DNA of 64,000 nt from Pusillimonas sp. UBA6240 (GCA_002441445.1 DJWC01000126.1:1-64000), one strand, 5' to 3'; positions 1 to 10,073 are shown, counted from the first letter of the stretch. The notes: generated by a model not told the origin, from the letters alone. Made by a program: numbers and translations.

Positions 1-923
1 TGGACAGCATCGAGACGGACGAGACGGTGCCCGAGCACGCGCCGATGCCCTACCCGTTTGCCACCGGTGCCGAACTCATGGACACCTGCCGCCGACATGG
101 GCTGACGATCGCGCAATTGATGATGGCCAATGAATCGGCGCTGCGCCCGGCGGCCGAGGTGCGCGAAGGGGTGCTGCGCATCGCCCGGGTGATGGACGAT
201 GCGATCGACCGGGGCTGCGGGATGCGCGGTCCCGTCGAGGACGAGGTGCTGCCCGGCGGCCTCAAGGTGCGGCGGCGCGCGCCGGCGCTCTACCGGGAAT
301 TGAAGGGCGGGCACAAGCGGGACGACGTGATGTTCGCGATGGACTGGGTGAACCTGTTCGCGATGGCGGTCAACGAAGAGAACGCGGCCAGCGGCCGCGT
401 GGTGACGGCGCCCACCAATGGCGCCTCCGGGCTGCTGCCCTCGGTGCTGCGCTATTACCGGACGTTCATTCCCGGCTGGTCCGAGGACGGGGTGGTGGAT
501 TTCCTGCTGACGGCGGCGGCCATCGGCTTCCTGTACAAGGAAAACGCCTCGATCTCGGGCGCCGAGGTGGGTTGCCAGGGCGAGGTCGGGGTGGCCTGTT
601 CGATGGCGGCGGCGGGCCTGACGGCGGTGATGGGCGGCACGGTCGACCAGGTCGAGAACGCCGCCGAGATCGGCATGGAACACAATCTGGGCCTGACCTG
701 CGATCCGGTGGGCGGCCTGGTGCAGATCCCCTGCATCGAGCGCAACGCGATGGGCGGCAACAAGGCCATCAACGCCGCGCGGCTGGCGCTGCACGGCGAC
801 GGCAAGCACCACGTCTCGCTCGACATGGTGATCGAGACGATGCGCCAGACGGGCGCGGACATGCGCTCGAAATACAAGGAGACCTCGCGCGGCGGCCTGG
901 CGGTGAACGTGGTGGAATGCTAG
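1..923 (+). CDS. sdaA: L-serine ammonia-lyase, C-terminal part (5' truncated)
   Basis: This is the C-terminal, alpha-chain-type half of the iron-sulfur L-serine dehydratase, which deaminates L-serine to pyruvate and ammonia in the cytoplasm. The frame is open from base 3, so the real start lies before the window and the GTG at base 27 is internal. Visible family features are the conserved cysteines that hold the 4Fe-4S cluster (in [11 protein letters not shown] and in [25 protein letters not shown] segments) and the TAPTNGASG segment. The C-terminus is intact, ending at a TAG at 921-923. A convergent transporter gene follows after about 115 bases. The family assignment is secure. The choice between sdaA and sdaB-type names is not resolvable from this part. 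Confidence 0.93.
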   Translation, partial: DSIETDETVPEHAPMPYPFATGAELMDTCRRHGLTIAQLMMANESALRPAAEVREGVLRIARVMDDAIDRGCGMRGPVEDEVLPGGLKVRRRAPALYRELKGGHKRDDVMFAMDWVNLFAMAVNEENAASGRVVTAPTNGASGLLPSVLRYYRTFIPGWSEDGVVDFLLTAAAIGFLYKENASISGAEVGCQGEVGVACSMAAAGLTAVMGGTVDQVENAAEIGMEHNLGLTCDPVGGLVQIPCIERNAMGGNKAINAARLALHGDGKHHVSLDMVIETMRQTGADMRSKYKETSRGGLAVNVVEC

Positions 924-1038
924 CGGCCCGTCCTCAGCGGCCCGTCCCTGGTGGCCAGTCCCGCAGCCGCCAACGGCGGCGGGATCCACGGCAGGCGGCA
1001 GGATCCGCGCGAGTCGGCGGGATCCGCATGAGGCGGCG

Positions 1039-1896
1039 CTAGCCGCCGCCCTGGCGCACGGCGCCGACGCTCGCGCACACGACCAGGAAGGTGCCCAGGA
1101 CCTGCGCGCCCGTCATGGCCTGGCCCAGGATGATCCAGCCCGACAGCGCGCCGACGGCCGGCTCGAGGCTCATCAGCACCCCGAAGGCGGCGGCGGACAG
1201 GCGCCGCAGGGCCGTGATCTCGAGCATGTAGGGCACCAGCGGCACGAGCACGGCCAGGCCGGCGGTCCACAGCAACTGGCCATCGGGAAAACGGAGCGTG
1301 CCGGCCTCGAGGATCCCGAGCGGCAGGGCGAGGGCCGCCGCCACCAGCAGCGAGACCGACAGGCCCTGCATGCCGCCGAAGGCCGTGCCCACGCGCTTCA
1401 TCATGACGATGTAGGTGGCCCATCCCGCCGCCGCGAGCAGGGCGAAGGCAATGCCCGCCGGGTCGGCGCCGCTCGCGCCATGCGCATCCCCCCAGAGCAG
1501 CAGGACGATGCCCGCGGCGGCCAGCAGCGGCCAGGCGAGCGCCCGCGCGCCGCGCACGCCCGCCACGGCGACGGCGAGCGGGCCGCAGAACTCCAGGGCG
1601 ACGGCGAGGTGCTGGGGCAGCCGCTCGACGGCCAGGAAGAAGGTCAGCGTCATCACCGCCATGCCGGCGCCCAGCATCAGCGCGGCGCGCCACTGCGCAC
1701 GGGTATAGCGATGCAGGGGCGGGCGCACGACCAGGGCCAGGACGACCGCGGCCCAGCACAGCCGCAGGCTGGAGGTGGACAGCACGCCGTACTCATGGAT
1801 CACCGGCACCGACAGGGACACGCCCGACTGCACGCTGGCCATGGCGGCCAGCGACAGGACGACCGCCACGGCGGCGGCGCGGGAAGGACGGCTCAA
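1039..1896 (-). CDS. EamA/DMT-family exporter, RhtA-like
   Basis: This is an inner-membrane drug/metabolite-superfamily transporter of about ten hydrophobic segments in two EamA repeats. It resembles RhtA, the threonine/homoserine exporter. Features seen are the long runs of Ala/Leu/Val helices, the motif [17 protein letters not shown] near the C-terminus that is typical of RhtA-type EamA domains, and a length near 285 residues (E. coli RhtA is 295). The start is uncertain. The frame is open to an ATG at 2016, but that version adds 40 unlikely residues and overlaps the start of the divergent gene at 2007. A TTG at 1896 gives a normal N-terminus running straight into the first helix. Substrate is inferred from family only. 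Confidence 0.8.
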   Translation of the reverse strand: MSRPSRAAAVAVVLSLAAMASVQSGVSLSVPVIHEYGVLSTSSLRLCWAAVVLALVVRPPLHRYTRAQWRAALMLGAGMAVMTLTFFLAVERLPQHLAVALEFCGPLAVAVAGVRGARALAWPLLAAAGIVLLLWGDAHGASGADPAGIAFALLAAAGWATYIVMMKRVGTAFGGMQGLSVSLLVAAALALPLGILEAGTLRFPDGQLLWTAGLAVLVPLVPYMLEITALRRLSAAAFGVLMSLEPAVGALSGWIILGQAMTGAQVLGTFLVVCASVGAVRQGGG

Positions 1897-2006
1897 GGCC
1901 GTCCCCGGCAGGCATTCGAGAGAGGCATTACACTGGGCGGGTTGTGTTTTTATGGCGGGGCAAACAGGATTCTGCCACTGTTTGGCGGCGCCCGTCCCCG
2001 ATCGCG

Positions 2007-3020
2007 ATGATTCCACTTTCCATCCTCGACCTGGCGCCCATCACCCAGGAGGGTTCGGCGGCCGAATCGTTCGCCCGCACGGCCGATCTCGCGCGGCACG
2101 CCGAGCGCTGGGGCTATACGCGCTACTGGCTGGCCGAGCACCACGGCATGCCCGGCATCGCCAGCGCCGCCACATCCATCCTGATTTCCCACGTCGCCGC
2201 GGGCACCCGCAGCATACGCGTCGGGGCGGGCGGCATCATGCTGCCCAATCATTCCCCGCTGGTCATTGCCGAACAGTTCGGCACCCTGGAAGCGCTCTAC
2301 CCGGGCCGCATCGACCTGGGCCTGGGCAGGGCGCCGGGCTCCGATCAAGCCACCGCGCGCGCCTTGCGGCGCAATCTGGCCTCGGATGCCGAGGAATTTC
2401 CGCGCGACGTGGTCGAACTGATGGACTACATGTCCGACGAACCGCGCCAGGCCGTGCAGGCCGTGCCGGGCAAAGGCGCCAAGGTGCCCATATGGATACT
2501 CGGCTCCAGCCTGTTCGGCGCGCAGCTGGCCGCGGCGCTCGGCCTGCCCTATGCCTTCGCCTCGCACTTCGCGCCGGCGCAGCTCATGCAGGCGCTGGAG
2601 ATATATCGGGCCACTTTCCGTCCGTCGGCGCAACTGGACCGGCCTTATGTCATGCTGGGGTTCAACGTCTTCGCCGCCGACACGGACGACGAGGCGCACT
2701 ACTTGGCCACTTCCTGGCAGCAGTCTTTCGTCAACCTGCGCAGCGGCCGGCCCTCGCGCCTGCCGCCCCCCATGCGGGGTTATCCGGACACCCTGGGCCC
2801 GCAAGCACAGGACCTGCTCCAGCACGTGCTGTCGTGCTCGGCCATCGGCGCGCCCGACACTGTAGCCGGGCAGCTCGAGGCCTTCATCGCCAAGACCGGC
2901 GCCGACGAACTCATGATCACATCGAACATGTTCGACCATGCGGCCCGCCTGCGCTCTTACGAGATCACCGCGCAGATCCGCGACGCGATGCAAGGCCCGG
3001 CGAACAGCGGAAGGCGATAA
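2007..3020 (+). CDS. LLM-class flavin-dependent oxidoreductase
   Basis: This encodes a luciferase-like monooxygenase of about 337 residues, a TIM-barrel enzyme that uses reduced FMN and oxygen on an unidentified substrate. The N-terminal [16 protein letters not shown] and the downstream segments [14 protein letters not shown] and [41 protein letters not shown] core are diagnostic of the family (MsnO8/YhbW-like group). I chose the ATG at 2007 because the family begins with this I-P-L-S-I-L-D block. The upstream ATG at 1944 would add 21 residues with no homology. The gene is divergent from the RhtA-like exporter and precedes yggS. Confidence 0.87.
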   Translation: MIPLSILDLAPITQEGSAAESFARTADLARHAERWGYTRYWLAEHHGMPGIASAATSILISHVAAGTRSIRVGAGGIMLPNHSPLVIAEQFGTLEALYPGRIDLGLGRAPGSDQATARALRRNLASDAEEFPRDVVELMDYMSDEPRQAVQAVPGKGAKVPIWILGSSLFGAQLAAALGLPYAFASHFAPAQLMQALEIYRATFRPSAQLDRPYVMLGFNVFAADTDDEAHYLATSWQQSFVNLRSGRPSRLPPPMRGYPDTLGPQAQDLLQHVLSCSAIGAPDTVAGQLEAFIAKTGADELMITSNMFDHAARLRSYEITAQIRDAMQGPANSGRR

Positions 3021-3172
3021 GGCGCGGTACTCGGCCTCTATATCGCCTATTGCGGCTTCCTTATCGGGGCTTCGGATACGGGGCGCGGCTTCTTCTTTAC
3101 AATATGCCGGTATCTATAGTTGGCGCGGCCGATACCGCCCCGCGCCCATGCCCGAACCGGATAAGCCGTCTC

Positions 3173-3916
3173 ATGACTGAACAAAGCCACATTGCCGTCA
3201 ACCTCGCCCGCGTCCAGGAACGCATAGCCGCCGCCGCCCGCAAGGCTGGCCGCGATCCCGCCTCGGTATCGCTGCTGCCGGTCAGCAAAACCTTCGGCGA
3301 GGATGCCATACGGGCCGCGGTGCGGGCCGGTGCACATCGCTTCGGCGAAAACAAGGTGCAGGAAATCCGCAGCAAGTACGAGCCCTTGTCCGACTGCGGC
3401 ATAGAGTGGGTCATGATAGGCCACTTGCAAACCAACAAAGCCAAGGACGTGGCCCGCATGGCGGCCGAGATCCAGTCGCTGGATCGCATGGAACTGGCCA
3501 TTGCGCTGGATCGCCGCCTGCAGCAGGAAGGCCGCGCCATCGACGCCCTGGTGCAGATCAAGACCTCCACGGAACCCAGCAAATACGGCCTGCCGCCGGA
3601 AGAGCTGCCGGCCATGCTGCGGCGCCTGGCCACCGAAACGCCCACGCTGCGCGTGCGCGGCCTGATGACGCTGGCCATCAATGCGCCCGACCAGGCCGCG
3701 GTGCGCGCCTGCTTCAGCACGCTGCGCACGCTGCGCGACCGCATGCGCGATGAAGCCATAGAAGGCATCGAGCTCGACCGTCTGTCCATGGGCATGAGCG
3801 GCGACTTCGAAATCGCCATCGAAGAAGGCTCCACCGAAGTCCGCATCGGCACCGCCATATTCGGCAGCCGCATCTACGGGGACGACTACTACTGGCCCGA
3901 AGGCGCTGGCAAGTAG
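3173..3916 (+). CDS. yggS: YggS-family pyridoxal 5'-phosphate homeostasis protein
   Basis: This 247-residue PLP-binding protein of the YggS/PROSC family buffers free PLP in the cytoplasm and has no known catalytic reaction. The PLP lysine lies in the segment LLPVSKTFGEDAIRAAV. Family blocks HRFGENKVQEI, WVMIGHLQTNKAKDV, RGLMTLA and LSMGMSGDFEIAI-GSTEVRIGTAIFG are all present. The ATG at 3173 gives the usual length, although the frame stays open far upstream. It is a single gene between the monooxygenase and the LysR gene. In many proteobacteria yggS sits next to pilT or proC, which is not the case here. Confidence 0.95.
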   Translation: MTEQSHIAVNLARVQERIAAAARKAGRDPASVSLLPVSKTFGEDAIRAAVRAGAHRFGENKVQEIRSKYEPLSDCGIEWVMIGHLQTNKAKDVARMAAEIQSLDRMELAIALDRRLQQEGRAIDALVQIKTSTEPSKYGLPPEELPAMLRRLATETPTLRVRGLMTLAINAPDQAAVRACFSTLRTLRDRMRDEAIEGIELDRLSMGMSGDFEIAIEEGSTEVRIGTAIFGSRIYGDDYYWPEGAGK

Positions 3917-3944
3917 GCGCTAGGCGCGCCGATTCGAATCATTG

Positions 3945-4859
3945 ATGAAAGCGAAGAACATACCGCCTAGACCGGTTCCGCGACCCCCTCTGAATGCGCT
4001 TCGGGCATTCGAAGCGACAGCCCGGCTAGGCAGCATGACGCTGGCCGGAACGGAGCTGGGCGTCACCCATGGGGCGATAAGCCGGCAAATTCAGCTGCTG
4101 GAGGCCAGCCTTGGCGTTATGTTATTGAGGCGTCTCGCAAAATCGGTAGAGCCCACCAGCGAGGGAAAACGGCTGGCGGCCAACCTTTCGGCTGCATTCA
4201 ATCTTATCAATTTGGGGATTTCCCAGCTTCAGCCGGGGCCGCTGACCATCTCTTGTTCCGCCACCATCATGCAGAATTGGCTGATTCCCCGACTGGGAGC
4301 ATTCAAACAGAAGCATGGCGATATCGAAATAAGGCTGAACGTCAATTACGGCGAGGTAGACTTGATCCGCGACGAGATCAGCCTGGCCATCCGCAACGAC
4401 ATGATACCCGCGCCCCAGGACGTGATCCTGCATACCTTGATCCGAGAAGAAATAGGCTTGGTGTGCTCGCCCGATTTCGCCAAGAAATACAAACTACCGC
4501 AGTTGCGGGAAATGAAATCCGTTCCGATACTTTCGACCAAGACCCGTCCCCGAGCCTGGAAAGACTGGATGGACGCCTCCGGGTTCAAACATACCGATGA
4601 CGAGCCTCAGCAAATATTCGAACACTTTTATCTCATGATACAGGCCGCTTCTTACGGCCTCGGGGCTGCCGTGGCGCCGCGCATCATGGTCGACAGCGAA
4701 ATTGCATCGGGACGGCTCATCGCTCCTTATGGATTTCTGGCGGGGCCTTACAACATCGTGCTGTGGATGGCCCCGCATCTACGTTCCCGCCCCGACTTGC
4801 GCACCCTCGTCGACTGGATCAAGGACGAGTTCACGAGGCTCGGTTCAACCGGCGCCTAA
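3945..4859 (+). CDS. LysR-family regulator, GcvA-like
   Basis: This 304-residue LysR-type transcriptional regulator has an N-terminal winged helix-turn-helix (about residues 10-70: LNALRAFEATARLGSMTLAG, then HGAISRQIQLLEASLGVMLL) and a periplasmic-binding-like effector domain. The wording of the helix and of the C-terminal VAPRIMVDSEIASGRL block is that of the GcvA subgroup. It lies directly upstream of, and in the same direction as, the SDR/TRAP/RuBisCO-like/kinase operon, so it probably senses that operon's substrate. The ATG at 3945 is used; a TTG immediately before it is also in frame. A perfect 8-bp hairpin (4879-4886 with 4896-4903) follows the stop. Confidence 0.9.
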   Translation: MKAKNIPPRPVPRPPLNALRAFEATARLGSMTLAGTELGVTHGAISRQIQLLEASLGVMLLRRLAKSVEPTSEGKRLAANLSAAFNLINLGISQLQPGPLTISCSATIMQNWLIPRLGAFKQKHGDIEIRLNVNYGEVDLIRDEISLAIRNDMIPAPQDVILHTLIREEIGLVCSPDFAKKYKLPQLREMKSVPILSTKTRPRAWKDWMDASGFKHTDDEPQQIFEHFYLMIQAASYGLGAAVAPRIMVDSEIASGRLIAPYGFLAGPYNIVLWMAPHLRSRPDLRTLVDWIKDEFTRLGSTGA

Positions 4860-4878
4860 GCGCCCGCAATCCCCCATG

Positions 4879-4903
4879 CTGCTGTGACCTTTGCACACAG
4901 CAG
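4879..4903 (+). terminator. Small hairpin after the LysR gene
   Basis: CTGCTGTG at 4879-4886 pairs perfectly with CACAGCAG at 4896-4903 across a nine-base loop. It is followed by GGCGGAATAAAA rather than a clean T-run, so it could be a weak terminator or part of the leader of the downstream operon. The rest of the 4860-5042 gap is A/T-rich and presumably holds the operon promoter. Confidence 0.35.
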
Positions 4904-5042
4904 GGCGGAATAAAAGTCGATTGTTAAATACAGTCGGCATTTCTACCATACATCAACCCTTGAATTGGCGCCCTGCCATGCCTCTGTGCGGCATGAGCGG
5001 CCGCCCTTGTCATTTCACTCAGCATTCAGGAGACAGCAGCAG

Positions 5043-5816
5043 ATGAGCAATCAACAAGCCGAACAGAGAGTGGCGGTCGTTACGGGCGGCGCCATGGGTA
5101 TCGGCGCCGACGTGGCGGAAAGGCTGGCCCAGCAAGGCCATAGGGTGCTCGTATGCGATATCAATCTCGAGGCCGCCGAACAGACCGCCGAGCGCCTGCG
5201 CGCCTCAGGACACGCGGCGCGGCCCCTTGCCATGGACGTCGGCTGCTCCGACGCTATCGCTGCGGCGTTTTCCGACATCGAACGGGATTATGGACGCTGC
5301 GATGTGCTGGTCAATTGCGCAGGCGTTGCGAAGGTTTTTCCCTTTTTGGAATTTCCCGCGGACAATTTCGCGCTCACCATGAATATCAACGTGACGGGCG
5401 TGTTCCTGTGCAGCCAGCATGCCGCCCGGTTGATGGTGCGCAAGGGGTGGGGCCGCATCGTCAATATTGCGTCGGTGGCCGGCATGCGGGCCGTCGGCAC
5501 GGGCCGCACGGCATATGGAACGTCCAAAGGCGCCGTCATCGCCTTGACGCGCCAGATGGCGGTCGAGTTGGCCGAGCATGGCGTGACCGCCAATGCGGTC
5601 GCACCCGGACCCGTCGACACGCCCATGACCCGGGTATTGCATACCGACAAATTCCGCAAAGAATATTCGAGCGCCATTCCCATGGAGCGGTATGGGACGA
5701 CGTCCGAAATCGCCTCCGCCGTCGGCTATCTGGCCTCGGAGGAAGCTTCTTACATAACCGGCATCGTGATGCCGATCGACGGGGGCTTTCTTGCCTCCGG
5801 TGCGCGCGGCATTTGA
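5043..5816 (+). CDS. SDR-family oxidoreductase
   Basis: This is a 257-residue classical short-chain dehydrogenase/reductase. The Rossmann motif TGGAMGIG lies near residues 14-21, NCAG near residue 90, the catalytic serine in NIASVAG, and the catalytic Tyr/Lys pair in AYGTSKG. Closest in style are 3-oxoacyl-ACP-reductase-like sugar/polyol dehydrogenases. The ATG at 5043 follows CAGGAGACAGCAG; an upstream in-frame ATG at 4965 would add residues without SDR similarity. It is the first gene of the TRAP/RuBisCO-like/DUF1537 operon, so it likely carries out the oxidation step that makes the 3-oxo acid used by the kinase. That role is an inference. Confidence 0.9.
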   Translation: MSNQQAEQRVAVVTGGAMGIGADVAERLAQQGHRVLVCDINLEAAEQTAERLRASGHAARPLAMDVGCSDAIAAAFSDIERDYGRCDVLVNCAGVAKVFPFLEFPADNFALTMNINVTGVFLCSQHAARLMVRKGWGRIVNIASVAGMRAVGTGRTAYGTSKGAVIALTRQMAVELAEHGVTANAVAPGPVDTPMTRVLHTDKFRKEYSSAIPMERYGTTSEIASAVGYLASEEASYITGIVMPIDGGFLASGARGI

Positions 5817-5915
5817 CCCGTGACACATCGCGCTGCCGCAAGCGGCACAGGATGCGTGTCATCCGTGCCGCACGCGGCCCGTACACATGATCCAGACCAT
5901 CCCAAGGAGATAAGC

Positions 5916-6938
5916 ATGAAGAGACATTTCGCCATAAAGTTCGCTGCAGCCGCCTTCGTCGCCAGCGCCATGCTGGGCAGCTTCCCCGCCCTGGCGCAGC
6001 AAGTCAAGGCTCGCATGGGCCACGTCTTTGCCACCAACAGCCCCATGGACCAAGCCGCCAAGGAGTTCGCGAAACTCATCGGCGAGCGCAGCAATGGAAA
6101 AATCGCGATCACCGTTTTTCCGGATAGCCAATTGGGCGGCGAACAGGCCCAGGCGCGCGAACTCTCGCGCGGCTCGCTGGAACTGGCGTTGTTGAACCCC
6201 GGTTCGCTCGCCGGACTGGACCCTTTGCTCGACATACATTACCTGCCCTACATCGCCAGCGACTTCAAGGCGGTCGATGCCATTTTCTACAATCCCAATG
6301 GCATCTTGCAAAAGACGCTGCGGGAAACGCTCGCGAAACACAAGATTCAGACGCTGGGCTTCTTCGAGCTGGAATTCCGGGCCGTCACCAATTCCAAGCA
6401 GCCCATCAAATCCCCCGCCGACCTGACGGGCCTGAAGCTGCGTGTGCCGGGCTCCGCCGCCATCAAGTCCTTTTTCGAGGCCGCCGGTACGCAGGTCGTC
6501 GTCATGCCATTCCCGGAATTGTTCACCGCCCTTCAGCAACAAGCCGTGGACGGGCAGGACAACGGCGCCAGCATCACCTATGAGTCCAGGCTCTTCGAAA
6601 CTCAGAAATACATGACCACCACGCAGCACGTGTACGCAATGGGCACAGTAGCGTCGAGTTCGCGATTCTGGGACAAGCTGTCGGATGCCGACAAGAAGAT
6701 ATTCAAGGACACTGCGGAAGAAGTCATGGCGCGCCAGATCAAGAACAATCGGGAGCTGAACGGCCAGTTCCTTCAGAAAATCGAAGCCAGCGGCATCAAG
6801 GTTTTCCGCCCCGACGCGCAAGCGATGGCCGAATTCGAAAAGCTCGGACAGTCCGTATGGGACAAGCTCGCTCCGATCTATGGCGAAGAACGCATCGCCG
6901 CCTTGCGCGAGGAAGTGCGTAAAGCACGCCAGCAATGA
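5916..6938 (+). CDS. dctP: TRAP transporter substrate-binding protein (DctP family)
   Basis: This 340-residue periplasmic solute-binding protein of a tripartite ATP-independent transporter starts at the ATG at 5916 after AAGGAGA. It has a typical signal peptide ending at PALAQ-Q. DctP hallmarks are NSPMDQAAKEFAKLIGERSNGKI, FPDSQLGGEQAQARELSRG and the conserved Arg block GLKLRVPGS that anchors carboxylate ligands, followed by PFPELFTALQQQAVDGQ. It presumably captures a sugar acid for the catabolic enzymes encoded downstream. Its stop overlaps the start of dctQ by four bases. Confidence 0.93.
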   Translation: MKRHFAIKFAAAAFVASAMLGSFPALAQQVKARMGHVFATNSPMDQAAKEFAKLIGERSNGKIAITVFPDSQLGGEQAQARELSRGSLELALLNPGSLAGLDPLLDIHYLPYIASDFKAVDAIFYNPNGILQKTLRETLAKHKIQTLGFFELEFRAVTNSKQPIKSPADLTGLKLRVPGSAAIKSFFEAAGTQVVVMPFPELFTALQQQAVDGQDNGASITYESRLFETQKYMTTTQHVYAMGTVASSSRFWDKLSDADKKIFKDTAEEVMARQIKNNRELNGQFLQKIEASGIKVFRPDAQAMAEFEKLGQSVWDKLAPIYGEERIAALREEVRKARQQ

Positions 6939-7468
6939 TGGAACAGGTAATGACCATCGCGCCCACGAACGACGGGCTGTCGAAGCTGGAAGGGTATGCC
7001 TTCCGGCTCGAGAAATGGATATGCATAGCCTCGCTGGCCGTCATGGTGGTCGCGATTTCGGCCAGCGTAATGGAGCGCTACTTTAACCTATCCTTTCCCA
7101 ACCCGGGCGAGCTCGCGGTCTTCGCCATGGCTCCGCTTACCTTTATCGGCGCGGCAATGTGCTCCTATACCGGCACGCATATCGCAGTGGACGTGATCAA
7201 GCTGGCCCGCAGCGCCTTCATCAGGCGTATCGGCCGCCTGGCTGTGGCGCTGTCATTGATCATCTTTGCCGCTGTCTACTTGTATACCGGTGCGCAGTTC
7301 TTCATGACAATGCTGGAATCGGGAGAAAGAGGCCTGGACATGGGGACGCCGATCTACATACCAACCTTCTTCCTGCCGCTGGGCATGGCCCTGATGCTGT
7401 TGCATGCGGTTGCGGAAATCATACGAGTCTTCAAGAACGAAGCCCCAGCCTTTGAGGAGCAAGCATGA
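6935..7468 (+). CDS. dctQ: TRAP transporter small membrane subunit (DctQ)
   Basis: This 177-residue inner-membrane protein with four predicted hydrophobic helices is the small subunit of the TRAP transporter. It shows ISASVMERYFNLSFPNPGELAVF and a conserved Gly-rich helix FIGAAMCSYTGTHIAVDVI typical of DctQ. Start and stop both overlap neighbours in ATGA arrangements, indicating translational coupling with dctP and dctM. An alternative ATG at 6950 would shorten it by five residues. Confidence 0.9.
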   Translation: MMEQVMTIAPTNDGLSKLEGYAFRLEKWICIASLAVMVVAISASVMERYFNLSFPNPGELAVFAMAPLTFIGAAMCSYTGTHIAVDVIKLARSAFIRRIGRLAVALSLIIFAAVYLYTGAQFFMTMLESGERGLDMGTPIYIPTFFLPLGMALMLLHAVAEIIRVFKNEAPAFEEQA

Positions 7469-8754
7469 TTCCGGGCGCCCTGTTATTGTTGCTGCTTCTG
7501 CTCTCCGTGCCCGTAGGCATTGCCTTCACACTGCTGGTCATGGCCAAAGCCGAAGAGTGGAATGTGGACTGGTCGCTCTTCCCGTCCATCACCTTCGACA
7601 CCATCACCGTCTTCCCCCTGCTCGCCATCCCGCTGTTCCTGCTCGGCGGGGAACTGATGAGCCGGGGCGGCCTGATACGGCAGCTGACCGCCGTCTGCGA
7701 CATCATCCTGGGTAGAGTGCGCGCCCCCATGGGTCATGTCATGATCGCCGCCAGCGCGCTGATGGGAGCGATTACAGGATCGTCGGTCGCGACAGTCGCC
7801 GCCATAGGCGGGACGGTGGGCAAAGAAATGATCCAGCGCGGCTATGCCCCCGGCTACACAGCGGCCTTGAATGCCTCCGCCGGGCTGCTGGGCGTACTGA
7901 TTCCGCCATCCATACCATTGATATTGTATGGATCGATCGTTGGAATCTCCATCACTCAGCTTTTCATTGCCTCCATCATGCCCGGCATCGTCATGATGCT
8001 GGCCTTCATGATGGCGCATGCGTTCCTAGCCAGGCGCGCACTGCAAGGCGGCAATGAAGCCTTGCCTAGTTCCAGCGCCGGGCCGGGCGCAGCCAGCGCC
8101 GCGCATCCTCGGCACCGCATTGTGCTGCGCGCCGTGCCTGCGCTGTTGCTGCCCATCATCGTGCTCGGCGGCATATACACGGGCGTGTTCACGCCGACCG
8201 AAGCGGCGGCGGTGGCCGCGGTCTACGCACTGCTGGTTACCTTACTAGGCAAACTGACGTCGATCAAAGAGCTGGAAAAAGTCTTCCTCAGCGCATCGCT
8301 CTCTTCCGCCGCCATCCTGGTGATCATCGGTTTCACCAGCATATTCAATCGCGCCATGGTGCTGGAGCAAATTCCCCAATCCATCGCCGCGTTCGCCGTG
8401 ACATTCACCGATAACCCGCTGATATTCCTGTTGATCGTCAACGCGGTTCTGCTGATCGTCGGCATGTTCATGGAAACCAATGCCGCCGTGCTGCTGATGG
8501 GCCCGCTATTGGCTCCCGCCGCGCAGCAATACGGGATAGACCCCATCCATTTCGCCATCGTGCTGGTGACGAATATAGAACTCGGGCTGCTCACTCCTCC
8601 GCTCGCGGCGAATTTATATGTGGCGGCACGCAGCAATAAAGTTCCCTTGACCGACGTATTGCGGCACTTGGGGTGGTTCTTCGCGGTAACTCTGGTGGTC
8701 ATGGCGATGATTACCTACGTCCCGCAGTTATCGCTTTGGCACCAATACTTGTAA
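7465..8754 (+). CDS. dctM: TRAP transporter large permease (DctM)
   Basis: This 429-residue polytopic permease forms the sodium-driven channel of the TRAP system. DctM signatures include FPLLAIPLFLLGGELMSRGG, the Gly/Ser-rich MGAITGSSVATVAAIGG and PPSIPLILYG in the first half, and GLLTPPLAANLYVA in the second. It starts at an ATG overlapping the dctQ stop and ends 35 bases before the RuBisCO-like gene, in the same operon. Confidence 0.93.
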   Translation: MIPGALLLLLLLLSVPVGIAFTLLVMAKAEEWNVDWSLFPSITFDTITVFPLLAIPLFLLGGELMSRGGLIRQLTAVCDIILGRVRAPMGHVMIAASALMGAITGSSVATVAAIGGTVGKEMIQRGYAPGYTAALNASAGLLGVLIPPSIPLILYGSIVGISITQLFIASIMPGIVMMLAFMMAHAFLARRALQGGNEALPSSSAGPGAASAAHPRHRIVLRAVPALLLPIIVLGGIYTGVFTPTEAAAVAAVYALLVTLLGKLTSIKELEKVFLSASLSSAAILVIIGFTSIFNRAMVLEQIPQSIAAFAVTFTDNPLIFLLIVNAVLLIVGMFMETNAAVLLMGPLLAPAAQQYGIDPIHFAIVLVTNIELGLLTPPLAANLYVAARSNKVPLTDVLRHLGWFFAVTLVVMAMITYVPQLSLWHQYL

Positions 8755-8789
8755 TGGGCAAGCGCCTCAAATTTCTGGAGCTGTAGTAA

Positions 8790-10073
8790 ATGTCTTTCAC
8801 ATTCGCCGAAATCGAAGATCGAACTCGTATTCGCGCGCTGTACCTTCTGGAAACCGACAAAGATCCGGAACGCGCAGCCGCGGTACTGGCGGGCGAGCAG
8901 TCGACAGGCACCTTCATCAAGCTTCCTTACGAAACAGCCGAACTCACCGCCCGCTGCGGCGCCGTGGTGGAGCGCGTCGAAATCATAGGCGGCGCGGCAG
9001 CCGGCAGCCTACCCATACACGGCGAATACAAGGGCCCGGTAAAGCGCGCGATCGTGGAAATTTCATGGAGCCTGGACAACTTCGGCGTATGCCTGCCCAA
9101 TCTCATGAGCACCGTGGCCGGCAATCTCTACGAACTGCGTGAAGTAAGCGGACTGCGCCTGTTGGACATACAGGTTCCCGACGCATATGCCGAACATTAC
9201 CCCGGCCCGCAATTCGGCATCGCCGGCACGCGCGAACTGGCGGGCGTCGAGCGTGGCCCGCTTGTGGGCACCATCATCAAGCCCAGCGTCGGGCTGTCAC
9301 CCACGCAGACCGCGGATATAGTCAGGTCGCTTTGCGAAGGCGGCATCGACTTCATCAAAGACGACGAATTGCAAGCGAATGGGCCGCATTGCCCGTTCGA
9401 AGACAGGGTCGCGGAAGTCATGCGGGTCATCAATATGCACGCCGACCGGACCGGCAAGAAAGTCATGTATGCCTTCAACGTCACCGGCACGCTGGACGAT
9501 ATGCTGTTGCAGCACGACATGGTCGTCAAGCATGGCGGCAGTTGCATCATGGTCAGCCTGAACAGCACGGGGCTGGTCGCCGTTGAACATCTGCGGCGGA
9601 ATTCCGCACTGCCGATACATGGCCACCGCAATGGCTGGGGCTACCTCAGCCGCCACCCGTTACTCGGCTTCGAGTACACGGCATGGCACAAGTTCTGGCG
9701 GCTGGCCGGCGTGGATCATATGCACGTCAATGGCTTGAGAAACAAGTTCTCCGAACCGGGCGAATCGTCGATAATCTCGGCCAAAGCCTGCTTGACCCCA
9801 ATGTTCGAATCCCCTCTGCAGGGATTCGAGGCAATGCCGGTCTTTTCTTCCGGACAGTGGGCCGAGCAGGCGTTCGAGACATGGGATAGACTTCAAAGCA
9901 CCGACCTCATTTACGCTTGCGGCGGCGGCATTGCGGCCCATCCGGGCGGCATAAGGGCCGGCATCGAAAGCATACGCTATGCATGGCGCGCGGCCGCCGA
10001 AGGAAAATCGATGCAAGCGGCCATGGCGGATTCGCCCGAACTCAAAGCCGCCGTGGAGCACTTTGGAACATGA
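8790..10073 (+). CDS. RuBisCO-like protein (form IV), OiaX-type candidate
   Basis: This 427-residue member of the RuBisCO large-subunit superfamily is not a CO2-fixing RuBisCO. Kept residues include the base lysine of GTIIKPSVGLSP (K164) and the metal/carbamate cluster K190-D191-D192-E193 (GGIDFIKDDE), as well as HGHRNGWG matching the His/Arg phosphate-side motif. The loop-6 region reads VNGLRNKFSEPG rather than GKLEGE. No small-subunit gene is nearby. It overlaps by four bases with a DUF1537 kinase gene. That pairing matches OiaX/OiaK of apiose catabolism, where the RuBisCO-like enzyme cleaves 3-oxo-isoapionate 4-phosphate to 3-phosphoglycerate and glycolate. The function here is inferred from family and neighbours, and the real substrate could be a relative. 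Confidence 0.88.
   Translation: MSFTFAEIEDRTRIRALYLLETDKDPERAAAVLAGEQSTGTFIKLPYETAELTARCGAVVERVEIIGGAAAGSLPIHGEYKGPVKRAIVEISWSLDNFGVCLPNLMSTVAGNLYELREVSGLRLLDIQVPDAYAEHYPGPQFGIAGTRELAGVERGPLVGTIIKPSVGLSPTQTADIVRSLCEGGIDFIKDDELQANGPHCPFEDRVAEVMRVINMHADRTGKKVMYAFNVTGTLDDMLLQHDMVVKHGGSCIMVSLNSTGLVAVEHLRRNSALPIHGHRNGWGYLSRHPLLGFEYTAWHKFWRLAGVDHMHVNGLRNKFSEPGESSIISAKACLTPMFESPLQGFEAMPVFSSGQWAEQAFETWDRLQSTDLIYACGGGIAAHPGGIRAGIESIRYAWRAAAEGKSMQAAMADSPELKAAVEHFGT

Noticed and set aside
1944..2006. Extended N-terminus for the luciferase-like monooxygenase
   Set aside because: The family begins at the I-P-L-S block encoded from 2007; the extension has no similarity.
8790..10073. True CO2-fixing RuBisCO
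   Set aside because: Loop-6 residues are altered, no small-subunit or phosphoribulokinase genes are near, and the DUF1537 kinase partner points to sugar-acid catabolism.
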